Source of the DNA: Intrasporangium flavum
Lineage (GTDB): Bacteria > Actinomycetota > Actinomycetes > Actinomycetales > Dermatophilaceae
Assembly (NCBI RefSeq): GCF_001956915.1
Contig: NZ_MLJO01000001.1
Span: forward strand, 124,001 to 188,000
Direction of reading: 5' to 3'
Length of the DNA: 64,000 nt
Shown: piece by piece, positions 26,451-35,254 of the stretch
Layout of the letters: every line of letters starts with the position of its first letter
How positions within the stretch are numbered: position 1 is the first letter of the stretch
The notes under the pieces: generated by a model
Told to the model about the DNA's origin: nothing
Databases searched by the model: none
The model's input: only the letters and a program-made list of their open reading frames with translations
Program-made: the position numbers and the translations under genes

Positions 26451-26894
26451 TCAGTGGGCGGGTGAGACCGCCGGCTCGACGAGCTCGACGAGGACGCCAC
26501 CGGCGTCCCTGGGGTGGATGAAGTTGACCCGGCTGTCGCTCGTGCCGCGCTTGGGGGTGTCGTAGAGCAGGCGCAGCCCGCGCTCGCGCAGCGTCGCGCA
26601 GACGGCGTCGATGTCGGCCACGCGGTAGGCGAGCTGCTGGATGCCCGGGCCGCTGCGGTCGAGGAACTTGGCGATCGTCGACGCGGGCGACAGGGGCGCG
26701 AGCAGCTGGATGCAGGAGCCGGAGTCGCCGACGCCCATCATCGCCTCGCGCACGCCCTGCTCCTCGTTCGTCTCCTCGTGCAGCATCTGCATGCCGTACG
26801 TGTCGCGGTAGAAGGCGATGGCGGCGTCGAGGTCGGGCACCGCGATGCCGACGTGGTCGATGTGCGTGAACAGGGGACCGGTCAGCGTGCTCAT
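26451..26894 (-). CDS. mce: Methylmalonyl/ethylmalonyl-CoA epimerase (VOC family)
   Basis: A 147-residue vicinal-oxygen-chelate protein that interconverts 2R and 2S acyl-CoA epimers. The paired beta-alpha-beta-beta-beta modules start HIDHVGIAVPDLDAA and GIQQLAYRVADIDAV. Putative metal ligands are H14, Q63 and E137. The third ligand, His91 in the Propionibacterium enzyme (GLHHMAW), is replaced by Gln (GIQQLAY, Q86/Q87), a variant I recall from other actinobacterial members. It would supply the stereoisomer needed between Ccr and Ecm. It is divergent from the thiolase gene. Confidence 0.88.
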   Translation of the reverse strand: MSTLTGPLFTHIDHVGIAVPDLDAAIAFYRDTYGMQMLHEETNEEQGVREAMMGVGDSGSCIQLLAPLSPASTIAKFLDRSGPGIQQLAYRVADIDAVCATLRERGLRLLYDTPKRGTSDSRVNFIHPRDAGGVLVELVEPAVSPAH

Positions 26895-26900
26895 GCGACC

Positions 26901-26906
26901 AACGTA
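26901..26906 (-). promoter_or_regulatory. -10 box of leaderless mce
   Basis: TACGTT on the minus strand ends 6 bases before the mce ATG. Confidence 0.45.
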
Positions 26907-27042
26907 GGACCGCCGCGCCCGGGGCAGAAGCCGGGACGCGTGTGCGCTTGGTCATGGTCGGGACGGGGGGTCCAGCGGCCGAGACTAGAGTGAACCGGAC
27001 ATCCGCCAGACATCCCCCGATGACGTTGGAGAGGCACTTCCC

Positions 27043-28248
27043 ATGACTTCTGACCGCCCCACCTCGGTGATCGTCGCCGGAGCCCGCACCCCGATGGGCC
27101 GGCTGCTCGGGTCGCTCAAGGACTTCTCCGGGGCCGACCTCGGCGGCATCGCGATCAAGGGCGCCCTCGAGAAGTCGGGCGTCGCGCCCGAGCAGGTCGA
27201 GTACGTCATCATGGGCCAGGTGCTGCAGGCCGGCGCCGGCCAGATCCCGGCCCGCCAGGCCGCCCACGCCGCCGGCATCCCGATGACCGTTCCGGCCCTG
27301 ACGATCAACAAGGTCTGCCTCTCGGGCATCAACGCCATCGCCATGGCCGACCAGCTGATCCGCGCCGGCGAGTTCGACGTCGTCGTCGCCGGCGGCCAGG
27401 AGTCGATGACCAACGCGCCGCACCTCATGACGAAGTCGCGCGAGGGCTACAAGTACGGCGACGTGACGATGCGCGACCACATGGCCTTCGACGGCCTCTG
27501 GGACGCCTTCACCGATCAGGCCATGGGCCTGCTCACCGAGCAGGCCAACACCGGATCGCAGGCCTTCACCCGCGAGGAGCAGGACGAGTTCTCGGCGCGC
27601 AGCCACCAGCTCGCCGCCAAGGCGTGGAAGGACGGCCTCTTCGAGGACGAGGTCGTGCCGGTCAGCATCCCGCAGCGCAAGGGCGACCCGATCGAGTTCA
27701 AGAACGACGAGGGCATCCGCGCCGACACCACCGCCGCGTCGCTGTCGGGCCTGCGCCCCGCGTTCAGCAAGGACGGCACCATCACCGCCGGGTCGGCCTC
27801 GCAGATCTCCGACGGCGCTGCCGCGGTCGTCGTCATGAGCCGGGCCAAGGCCGAGGAGCTCGGCCTGTCGTGGATCGCCGAGATCGGCGCGCACGGCGTC
27901 GTCGCCGGCCCCGACTCGACGCTCCAGCAGCAGCCGGCCCGGGCCATCGCCCGAGCCTGCGAGAAGGAGGGCATCACGCCCGCCGACCTCGACCTCGTCG
28001 AGATCAACGAGGCCTTCGCGGCCGTCGGCCTGGCCTCCGCCAAGGAGCTCGGCATCGACGTCGAGAAGGTCAACGTCAACGGCGGCGCCATCGCCCTCGG
28101 CCACCCGATCGGCATGTCGGGGGCCCGCATCGCGCTGCACCTCGCGCTCGAGCTGAAGCGCCGCGGTGGCGGCGTCGGCGCGGCCGCGCTGTGCGGCGGT
28201 GGCGGTCAGGGCGACGCCCTCATCGTCCGCGTGCCGAAGACGGCCTGA
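27043..28248 (+). CDS. Acetyl-CoA C-acetyltransferase (thiolase)
   Basis: A 401-residue thiolase: condenses two acetyl-CoA to acetoacetyl-CoA or acts in reverse in beta-oxidation. The nucleophile is C92 ([10 protein letters not shown]), the general-base region is GHPIG (H354) and the second catalytic cysteine is C384 ([11 protein letters not shown]). GGAGAGG at 27028-27034 gives the start. A likely -10 TAGAGT at 26986-26991 lies in the divergent gap with mce. The homologue in M. tuberculosis is fadA4 beside a small epimerase gene, so the pair is conserved. Confidence 0.95.
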   Translation: MTSDRPTSVIVAGARTPMGRLLGSLKDFSGADLGGIAIKGALEKSGVAPEQVEYVIMGQVLQAGAGQIPARQAAHAAGIPMTVPALTINKVCLSGINAIAMADQLIRAGEFDVVVAGGQESMTNAPHLMTKSREGYKYGDVTMRDHMAFDGLWDAFTDQAMGLLTEQANTGSQAFTREEQDEFSARSHQLAAKAWKDGLFEDEVVPVSIPQRKGDPIEFKNDEGIRADTTAASLSGLRPAFSKDGTITAGSASQISDGAAAVVVMSRAKAEELGLSWIAEIGAHGVVAGPDSTLQQQPARAIARACEKEGITPADLDLVEINEAFAAVGLASAKELGIDVEKVNVNGGAIALGHPIGMSGARIALHLALELKRRGGGVGAAALCGGGGQGDALIVRVPKTA

Positions 28249-28285
28249 GCCCGACGCGTCGCCGACGAGTTCGCCTGCGCCCCAC

Positions 28286-29254
28286 GTGAGCCCACGCCGC
28301 ACCGTCGACGTCCCCGCCCTGGTCGAGTCGGCCCGGGCGGGGTCGCCGCGCGCCGTCGCGCGCCTCATCTCGCTCGTCGAGGACCGGCACGCGGCGCTGC
28401 GTGAGGTCATGGCCGCGCTGGCCCCGCACACGGGCAACGCGTGGGTCATCGGCCTCACCGGCTCGCCCGGCGTCGGCAAGTCCACCTCGACCACCGCCCT
28501 CGTCGGTGCCTTCCGCGAGCGGGGCCTGCGCGTCGGCGTGCTCGCCGTCGACCCCAGCTCGCCGTTCTCCGGCGGGGCGCTGCTCGGCGACCGCGTCCGG
28601 ATGCAGGACCACGCCCTCGACCCCGAGGTCTACATCCGCTCGATGGCCTCCCGGGGCCACCTCGGCGGCCTCTCCTGGGCCACGCCGCAGGCCATCCGCG
28701 TGCTCGACGCCGCGGGCTGCGACGTCGTGCTCGTCGAGACCGTCGGCGTCGGGCAGTCGGAGGTCGAGATCGCGGGCCTGGCCGACACCTCGCTCGTGCT
28801 GCTGGCCCCCGGCATGGGCGACGGCATCCAGGCGGCCAAGGCCGGCATCCTCGAGATCGGCGACGTCTTCGTCGTCAACAAGGCCGACCGCGACGGTGCC
28901 GACGCCACGGTCCGCGACCTGCGGCACATGATCTCCCTCGGCGACCGCACCGAGCCAGGCCTGTGGCGTCCGCCGGTCGTGAAGACCGTTGCGGCACAAG
29001 GGATCGGCGTCGACGAGGTCATGGAGGCCCTCGACAAGCACCGGGCCTTCATCGAGGAGTCCGGCGAGCTCGGCCGGCGCCGCGAGCGCCGGGCCGCTGA
29101 CGAGGTGCAGGCCATCGCCCTGGCGCAGCTGCGCTCCCGCTTCGCCCAGCTCGGGGGGCGCGCCGACCTCGCCTCGCTGGCGCAGGACGTCGTGGCCGGG
29201 CGGATCGACCCGTACGCCGCCGCCGACCGCCTCGTGGCCCACCTCGACGACTGA
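28286..29254 (+). CDS. meaB: MeaB/ArgK-type GTPase chaperone of B12-dependent mutase
   Basis: A 322-residue G3E-family GTPase that loads and protects adenosylcobalamin-dependent acyl-CoA mutases. The P-loop is GSPGVGKS (59-66). Other motifs are VDPSSPFSGGALLGDRVRM, the switch ETVGVGQSE and the base motif NKAD. The GTG start at 28286 gives the family N-terminus. Earlier in-frame codons belong to the thiolase gene. It follows the thiolase by about 37 bases and is probably cotranscribed. The expected client is Ecm at 15682. Confidence 0.92.
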   Translation: MSPRRTVDVPALVESARAGSPRAVARLISLVEDRHAALREVMAALAPHTGNAWVIGLTGSPGVGKSTSTTALVGAFRERGLRVGVLAVDPSSPFSGGALLGDRVRMQDHALDPEVYIRSMASRGHLGGLSWATPQAIRVLDAAGCDVVLVETVGVGQSEVEIAGLADTSLVLLAPGMGDGIQAAKAGILEIGDVFVVNKADRDGADATVRDLRHMISLGDRTEPGLWRPPVVKTVAAQGIGVDEVMEALDKHRAFIEESGELGRRRERRAADEVQAIALAQLRSRFAQLGGRADLASLAQDVVAGRIDPYAAADRLVAHLDD

Positions 29255-29348
29255 GCCCCACGACCACTGGGCGTCGACGGGGGCGTGGGCCCCGGCGTCG
29301 ACCGTAATTCCGTTGTGGGGCCGGCCCCGGCGGTGTCACCGTCGAGTC

Positions 29349-30356
29349 ATGGACATCATCCCGCTCGACCGCGACGACGACGTCATGGTCAAGTCGCTCT
29401 ACGGCATCGCCTCCCGCGTCGACGCCGTGTCGCGCGTGCACCCGATGCAGCGCACCGCCGAGGAGTTCGCCGCCTGGCTGCGCTTCGACTTCCCGGGTGA
29501 GCGCCTGGAGTCGGCCGTGGTCGTCGTCGACGGGACGCCCGTCGGCTGGTCGCAGCTGTACTTCCCGGAGCGCGAGAACCTCGACAAGTGCTGGACCGAG
29601 CTTCGCGTCGACCCCGAGCACCGCCGCAACGGCCACGGCAGCGCCCTGCTCGACTGGAGCGAGACGCAGGCCCGGGCCGGTGGGCGCTCCATGCTGCTCG
29701 CCGAGGTCTACGTGCCACAGGGCGACCGCGAGTCCCACCCCGACCGCGCCTTCGCCGAGAGCCGGGGCTACCGCGTCGCGAGCACCGAGATCGTGCGGTC
29801 GCTGCCGCTGCCGGTCAACGCCGACCTCATGGCGCGCGAGCGCGAGCGGGCCGCCGAGGCGATGGGCGACGCCTACGAGGTGCGCGTCTTCACCGGTGGC
29901 GTGCCCGACGAGCTGCGCCAGGGCGTCTGCGACGCCTCGAACCGGCTCATCCTCGACGCCCCCACCGGCGACGTCGACTTCGAGCCGGAGTCGCAGACCG
30001 TCGAGGACTACCAGACGATGCTCGACCACCACGCGCGTGTCGGCAACACGCTGCTGACGGCCGTGGCCGTGCACCGCGACACCGGCGTCGTGGCCGCCTA
30101 CACCGACCTCAACGTGCCGCCCTCGGACCCCGACGTCGTGCACCAGTGGGGCACGCTCGTGCTGCCGGAGCACCGGGGACACCGGCTCGGCATGGCGGTC
30201 AAGGTGGCCAACCTCGACCTGCTCGCCGAGTCGTTCCCGCGCCGCACCCGCGTGCAGACGATGAACGACGAGCAGAACCCGTGGATGGTGCAGATCAACG
30301 TCGATCTCGGCTTCCGCATCACCGAGGAGGCCCTCTCGATGCGCAAGGACCTCTGA
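29349..30356 (+). CDS. Tandem GNAT-domain acetyltransferase
   Basis: A 335-residue protein with two GNAT folds. The first acetyl-CoA loop is VDPEHRRNGHGSALL near 96-110, and the second is VLPEHRGHRLGMAVK near 276-290. Two-domain GNATs of this length include mycothiol synthase-like and eis-like proteins. The sequence does not identify the acceptor substrate. A CACCGT-N6-ATG spacing hints at a leaderless transcript, weaker than the others noted. Confidence 0.8.
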   Translation: MDIIPLDRDDDVMVKSLYGIASRVDAVSRVHPMQRTAEEFAAWLRFDFPGERLESAVVVVDGTPVGWSQLYFPERENLDKCWTELRVDPEHRRNGHGSALLDWSETQARAGGRSMLLAEVYVPQGDRESHPDRAFAESRGYRVASTEIVRSLPLPVNADLMARERERAAEAMGDAYEVRVFTGGVPDELRQGVCDASNRLILDAPTGDVDFEPESQTVEDYQTMLDHHARVGNTLLTAVAVHRDTGVVAAYTDLNVPPSDPDVVHQWGTLVLPEHRGHRLGMAVKVANLDLLAESFPRRTRVQTMNDEQNPWMVQINVDLGFRITEEALSMRKDL

Positions 30357-30392
30357 GCCGGCCCTGGCCTGCGGCGCCAGGACCCGGCGGCC

Positions 30393-30398
30393 TACGGT
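30393..30398 (+). promoter_or_regulatory. -10 box before the 30405 gene
   Basis: TACGGT ends exactly 6 bases before the ATG at 30405. Confidence 0.45.
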
Positions 30399-30404
30399 GA
30401 GCGC

Positions 30405-30716
30405 ATGCTGATCGCCTTCTCCGTCGCGCCCACCGTCGCCGCCGACGACACCGGATCCGTCAGCGACGCCGTCGCCTCGGCCATCCGGCTCGTGCGCGAG
30501 TCGGGCCTGCCGCACCGCACCGACGCGATGTTCACGACCGTCGAGGGGGAGTGGGACGAGTGCATGGCCCTCGTCAAGCGCTGCTGCGACGTCATCGCGG
30601 AGGTCTCGCCGCGCGTCGGGCTCGTGCTCAAGGCCGACATCCGGCCGGGGTTCACCGGTGAGCTCGACGGCAAGCTCGAACGGCTCGAGGCCGCCCTCGA
30701 GCGCCAGGATGGCTGA
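30405..30716 (+). CDS. Thiamine-binding-like (MTH1187/YkoF family) protein
   Basis: A 103-residue ferredoxin-like alpha/beta protein. The pattern MLIAFSVAPTVAADDTGSVS, VASAIRLVRESGLPHRTDAM, FTTVEGEWDECMALVKRC and VLKADIRPGF matches the thiamine-binding DUF77 family. These small proteins bind thiamine or related pyrimidines as oligomers. No thiamine transport or synthesis genes adjoin. Its last 8 bases overlap the next gene. Confidence 0.8.
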   Translation: MLIAFSVAPTVAADDTGSVSDAVASAIRLVRESGLPHRTDAMFTTVEGEWDECMALVKRCCDVIAEVSPRVGLVLKADIRPGFTGELDGKLERLEAALERQDG

Positions 30717-31257
30717 CGGCGGCGCCCACGCCCACCCGGCGCCGGCGGGGCGCGCCCTGCCGGACGGCTGGCGCCTCGCGCCGCTGGTGGCCGCCGACTG
30801 CGACGAGCTCGGCCGCGTCCACATGGCCGTGTGGCGCGAGGCCTACGCCGGCATCATGCCGGCCGACTACCTCGCGGCCCTGAGCGAGGAGAACTGCGCC
30901 GCCCGCTGGCGCTCGATCGCGTCCGCGCCACGGGCCGAGGGCGGCACCCTCGTCGTGCGCGACCCCGACGGATGCGTCGCCGGCTTCGCGAGCGCCGGTC
31001 CGAGCCGCGACGACGACGCCCCGACGCGGTGGGAGCTCTACGCCGTCAACCTCGCCGCGCACGCCCGTGGCACCGGCGTCGCCGACGCGCTGTTCGACCG
31101 GCTCGTCGGCGACCGCGACGCCTCGCTCTGGGTCGTCGAGGCCAACGCCCGGGCGCGTGCCTTCTACGAGCGGCGCGGCTTCGCCGACGAGGGCAGCCGC
31201 ACCGAGCACGAGCCGACCGGCACGACGGAGATCCGGATGGTGCGGCGCTCGGCCTGA
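30709..31257 (+). CDS. GNAT-family N-acetyltransferase
   Basis: A 182-residue single-domain GNAT. The N-terminus includes VHMAVWREAYAGIMPADYL, a pattern common in ribosomal-protein or small-molecule acetyltransferases. The acetyl-CoA loop is LAAHARGTGVADAL and the C-terminal motif WVVEANARARAFYERRGF. It overlaps the thiamine-binding-like gene by 8 bases (ATGGCTGA), so it is translationally coupled. The substrate is unknown. Confidence 0.85.
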   Translation: MADGGAHAHPAPAGRALPDGWRLAPLVAADCDELGRVHMAVWREAYAGIMPADYLAALSEENCAARWRSIASAPRAEGGTLVVRDPDGCVAGFASAGPSRDDDAPTRWELYAVNLAAHARGTGVADALFDRLVGDRDASLWVVEANARARAFYERRGFADEGSRTEHEPTGTTEIRMVRRSA

Positions 31258-31382
31258 TGACCCGGCCTGAGCCCGTTGGTGACGATGCGGTCACGATCCG
31301 GGGCCCGGCGGGCCACCCTGCGCCACGGGCCCGCCCGCAGGGGCACACTCACCCGCGGACACCGAGCCGGAAGGGGGCGGCA

Positions 31383-32123
31383 GTGGCGACAGGGACCGAT
31401 GTCGGTCAGGGCGTGGGGCAGGTCAGGGACGATGCGCCGGGCACGGGGGCGGCTCGACCGTCTCCCCGTGTCGAGGTCGAGGGCCTCGGCGTGCGCTTCG
31501 GGCAGCGTAGGGCGCTCGAGGGCGTGCACCTCGTGGCCCGACCGGGCGTCGTCACCGCGGTGACGGGGCCCTCCGGGGCCGGCAAGTCGACGCTGCTCTG
31601 GGCCGTGGCCGGCGCGCTGACCGGAGCCGCGGTCGAGGGCAGCGTCCGCGTCGGTGGCACGACGGTACGCCCGATCGGTGGCCGGTCCGCGACCCTCGCG
31701 CTGGGGATCGGCCTCATCCCGCAGGGCAACGGGCTCGCGTCGGTCCTCACGGCCCGCGAGAACTGCCTCGTGCCCCTGCTCGATACCGGCGTCGCGCCCC
31801 GCGAGGCCGCCGAGCGCGTGTCCGCGGCCCTGGCCGCCGTGGGTCTCGAGGAGTCGGGCGGCCACCTCATCGAGGAGCTGAGCGGCGGCCAGCAGCAGCG
31901 GGTCGCCGTGGCGCGGGCGCTCGCGGCGCGCAACGCCGTGCTGCTCGCCGACGAGCCGACCTCCGAGCTCGACCACGTCAACCGCGAGCGGGTCCTCGAG
32001 CTGCTCCACGACCTCGCCGGTGCCGGCTGCACCGTGCTCATGGCGACCCACGACCCCGAGGCCGCCGCACAGGCCGCCGCCGAGGTGCACCTCGACGAGG
32101 GCCACGTGGTGAGCACCCGATGA
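31383..32123 (+). CDS. ABC transporter ATP-binding protein (MacB/LolD type)
   Basis: A 246-residue nucleotide-binding subunit. Walker A is GPSGAGKST, the signature LSGGQQQR and Walker B VLLADEPTSELDH, all intact. The Q-loop is IPQGNG. The LolD/FtsE-like short form pairs with FtsX-type permeases. The GTG start has GGAAGGGGG at 31369-31377. Its stop overlaps the permease start (ATGA), so the two are one unit. Confidence 0.92.
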   Translation: MATGTDVGQGVGQVRDDAPGTGAARPSPRVEVEGLGVRFGQRRALEGVHLVARPGVVTAVTGPSGAGKSTLLWAVAGALTGAAVEGSVRVGGTTVRPIGGRSATLALGIGLIPQGNGLASVLTARENCLVPLLDTGVAPREAAERVSAALAAVGLEESGGHLIEELSGGQQQRVAVARALAARNAVLLADEPTSELDHVNRERVLELLHDLAGAGCTVLMATHDPEAAAQAAAEVHLDEGHVVSTR

Positions 32124-35100
32124 GCGCGGGTCGCCTCGCCGTCGCGTGGTCGGCCGCCCGGCACCGGCGCGGACAGGCCGTCGCGCTGGTGCTGCTCTCG
32201 ACGCTCGTGACCGCCAGTGCCGTCCTCGGGCCGCTCTACGCCCGCTCGCTCGAGCACGCCCTCCTGCATGACGCCCTCGACCGGGCCAGCGTCATGTCCA
32301 CCGGCGTCGTCGTCGAGCAGGGCTCCGACGGCACCTTCGTGCCGTCGACGCCGGCCGTGCTCTCACGGGTCCCGGCGCAGGTGCGCCCCTTCCTGCGGCC
32401 GCCGACCTCGATCGTGTCCGGTCAGGTCACGATGTCGATGTCGCCGCGACGTGGCGGCGGCGGCGTCCTCGTCACCGCCTACGCGCCGGCCGCCGGCTGC
32501 GCACGCCTGACGCTCGTGAGCGGGCGCTGCCCGACGGCAGAGGCCGAGGTCCTGGTGTCCGCCGCGGAGGCCCGGTTCGAGGGCTGGAAGGTCGGCGACC
32601 GCGTCGGCTTCGCGTCCTCGCCGGGAGGACAGGTGCCCGACAGCCGGCTTCGCGACACCGCCCGGATCGTCGGCACCTACGCGCAGGTGCTCGACGACAC
32701 GTACTGGTTCGGCACGCGGCTCACCGGGCGCGCGGGCACCCGAGTCGTCGCCGGACTCGGCTCGTCCCCGCAGGTCGACGCCCCCGTCGTCGCGCCGGCG
32801 TTCTTCGAGAAGTACGCCGGGGGCTCGACGCTGACGGTGACGAGCGCTCTCGACCGCCCGCGCCTCGGGGTGGACGACCTGCCGGGCATCGCCGCCGCCC
32901 TGGCGGCCGAGAAGGCCCGGCCCCAGGGCGACACCGCCGCACCGACCATCACCACGGCCCTCGACGACCTCGCCCGCACCGTCGTGCGGGGCCAGGCCCA
33001 GGCGTCGGTCCTCGTGCCGCTGCTCCTCGGCCAGCTCGCCCTCCTCGCGGCCGTCGTGCTCGGCCTCGCGGCCTCGGCGGCGGTCGAGCAGCGTCGCCCC
33101 GAGATCGCGCTCGTGCGCCTGCGCGGGCACGGTGTCCGGGGTGCGAGGCGGATGCTGCTCGCCGAACTCGGTGGCCTCGTCGCGGTCGGCGTGCCCCTCG
33201 GCGTCGTGGCGGCCGGCGTCCTCGACGTGCTCGTGTCGCGGGTCTGGCTGCCGGGTGGCGGGGCGCTCGACGTGCCGCTCGGCGCGGTCGTGGCTGCCGT
33301 CGCGGCCCTGGTCGTCGGCATCCTCACCGTCCTCGTGGCGGCCCGCGGGCCGCTCCGCGAGCCGATCCCGTCGCTGCTGCGCCGGGTGCCGCCCCGCCAG
33401 GGTGCCCTCGCGGTCGGGCTCGTCGACGCGGTGGTCGTCACCGTCGCCGCGGCCGGGGTGGTCACCATCGTGACCGGGTCGGTGTCCGGGCCGGTCGTCC
33501 TCGCGACACCGGCGCTGCTCGCGCTCGCCGTCGGGCTGCTCCTCGCGATGCTCCTCATCCCGGTCGCCGCCCGCCTCGGGCACCTTGCGCTGCGCCGTGG
33601 ACACGTGGCCGCCGGCGTCACCGCTCTGCAGGTGGCCCGCCGTCCGGGCGTGCGCCGCGTCGTCGCCATCGTCACGGTCGCGTCGGCGCTGCTGGTCTTC
33701 GCCACGGACGCCTACCTCGCCGGGCAGCGCAACCGCGCCGAGCGGGCCTCGCTCGAGACCGGCGCGCAGGTCGTGCTCCAGACCGACTCCAAGGACCCCC
33801 GTCAGCTGCGATCGCTGTTGACGCGGCTCGACCCCGGTGCGACCTGGGTGGCCCCGGTGGCCCACCTGCAGCCCGGCAGCTCCGACGCCGTCGCGACGAT
33901 GGCCGTGGTGCCCCGGGCGATGGCGCGGGTGGCGCTGCCCATCGGGGCGGGCTCCGGGCCGGCCGTGAGCTGGTCGTCGGTCCTGGCGTCCGATCTCGCC
34001 TCGGCCGAGCTCACCGGGCGGCGGGTCGCGGTCCAGGTGTCGGACGTGCGCATCGAGCGGGTGCTCACCGGCCTCGACCCGACGCCGACCGCGCCCGACC
34101 TGCTGCCCCTGCGGCTCGAGCTGCAGGACGCCGACGGCGGGTCCGTGTCCGTGCCGCTCGGTGCCGTGCCCTTCCGGCCGACGGGCACCACGACGCTCAC
34201 GGCCGCCGTGCCGTGCGCCCCGCGCTCGTGCACGGTCGTCGGGATCAGCATCGACCGGGCGCCCGACGAGACGCGCCTGCTCGCCGGCGAGGTGATCGTC
34301 GCCCGGGTCGCCGCCCCGGGCGCGCCCCCGGTCGAGCTCGGCCGGCTGACCTGGTCCTCCTACGGCACCCCCTACTCCCCGGACCGGCTGTCGGTCGGGA
34401 GCCCCGGGTTCTCCTACGTCACGACGAACCGGGCCGAACCGGCCGCGGCGCGCATCCGGTTCGCGTCGTCCGGTGGCATCGTCACCGCGTCGACCACGCC
34501 GGCCGCCCTGCCCGCCGTCGTCGCCCCCGCCACCCACGGAGCGACGCCCGAGGTGACCTCGGTCAGCGGGTTCGTGGGGACTGCCGTGACCGTCGCGGAG
34601 AAGGGGCGGGTGCGGGTCGTGCCGGGCGGCTTCACCAACGTCGCGCTCGTCGACTACGACGCCCTCGCGGCCCGGGCCAGCCGGCTCTACGCGAGCGGCT
34701 CCCTCGACGTGCTCGTGGCCGACCCGGCGCGCGTCGGCGAGGTGACCGCCGCCCTGGCCCGCTCCGGGGTCTCGGTGCGCGAACGGACCGACCGAGCCGA
34801 GGTGCTCGACGCGTTCGACCGGTCGGCGTCGGCGTGGTCGCTGCGCCTCGCGCTCGTCGTCGGCGTCCTCGCGCTGCTCATGGGTGCCCTCGTGCTCGTC
34901 CTCGTCGGCGTGACCTCGTGGCGCTCGCGCTCGCGCGACCTCGCCGCGCTGCGCCTGGCCGGCGTCGGCACCGGCACGCTGCGGCGCGTGGGCGTCGCCG
35001 AGCAGGTGGCCGTGATCGTCGTGGCCGTCGTGGTCGGCTCGGCCTGCGGCGTCGTCGGGGCGCGCCTCGCGCTGCGGCTCGTGCCGTTCTTCACGACCCC

Positions 35101-35254
35101 GTCCGACGTCTTCGTGCCCGACGTCCGGCCGGCCGTGGGGGCGATGGCCCTCTCGGCGGGCGTCACGATGGTGTGGCTCGTCGCCGTCGGCGTCCTCCTC
35201 GGGCTGTGGCTCGCCGGCCGCGCCGTCGTCTCGCGTGTGAGGGAGCAGCCGTGA
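32120..35254 (+). CDS. Large FtsX-type ABC permease
   Basis: A 1044-residue permease with about ten membrane helices: ~20-42, 297-322, 349-372, 388-410, 435-455, 458-482, 512-533, then ~905-930, 960-985 and 1005-1030. Two large extracytoplasmic domains (about 43-295 and 535-900) follow helices 1 and 7. This repeat of 'helix, outer domain, three helices' indicates two fused FtsX/MacB-type modules. Such permeases move lipoproteins, peptides or drugs outward or transmit mechanical force, rather than import solutes. The substrate is unknown. It overlaps both ATPase genes by 4 bases. Confidence 0.88.
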   Translation: MSAGRLAVAWSAARHRRGQAVALVLLSTLVTASAVLGPLYARSLEHALLHDALDRASVMSTGVVVEQGSDGTFVPSTPAVLSRVPAQVRPFLRPPTSIVSGQVTMSMSPRRGGGGVLVTAYAPAAGCARLTLVSGRCPTAEAEVLVSAAEARFEGWKVGDRVGFASSPGGQVPDSRLRDTARIVGTYAQVLDDTYWFGTRLTGRAGTRVVAGLGSSPQVDAPVVAPAFFEKYAGGSTLTVTSALDRPRLGVDDLPGIAAALAAEKARPQGDTAAPTITTALDDLARTVVRGQAQASVLVPLLLGQLALLAAVVLGLAASAAVEQRRPEIALVRLRGHGVRGARRMLLAELGGLVAVGVPLGVVAAGVLDVLVSRVWLPGGGALDVPLGAVVAAVAALVVGILTVLVAARGPLREPIPSLLRRVPPRQGALAVGLVDAVVVTVAAAGVVTIVTGSVSGPVVLATPALLALAVGLLLAMLLIPVAARLGHLALRRGHVAAGVTALQVARRPGVRRVVAIVTVASALLVFATDAYLAGQRNRAERASLETGAQVVLQTDSKDPRQLRSLLTRLDPGATWVAPVAHLQPGSSDAVATMAVVPRAMARVALPIGAGSGPAVSWSSVLASDLASAELTGRRVAVQVSDVRIERVLTGLDPTPTAPDLLPLRLELQDADGGSVSVPLGAVPFRPTGTTTLTAAVPCAPRSCTVVGISIDRAPDETRLLAGEVIVARVAAPGAPPVELGRLTWSSYGTPYSPDRLSVGSPGFSYVTTNRAEPAAARIRFASSGGIVTASTTPAALPAVVAPATHGATPEVTSVSGFVGTAVTVAEKGRVRVVPGGFTNVALVDYDALAARASRLYASGSLDVLVADPARVGEVTAALARSGVSVRERTDRAEVLDAFDRSASAWSLRLALVVGVLALLMGALVLVLVGVTSWRSRSRDLAALRLAGVGTGTLRRVGVAEQVAVIVVAVVVGSACGVVGARLALRLVPFFTTPSDVFVPDVRPAVGAMALSAGVTMVWLVAVGVLLGLWLAGRAVVSRVREQP

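Noticed and set aside
26439..26454. CTGAC...GTCAG hairpin holding the stop codons of the convergent deacetylase and epimerase genes
   Set aside because: Only five base pairs, with both arms forced in part by the stop codons; not enough for a terminator call.
28166..28285. N-terminal extension of the MeaB-type GTPase into the thiolase gene
   Set aside because: The extra codons overlap the thiolase 3' end in another frame and read as low-complexity. GTG 28286 gives the family N-terminus.
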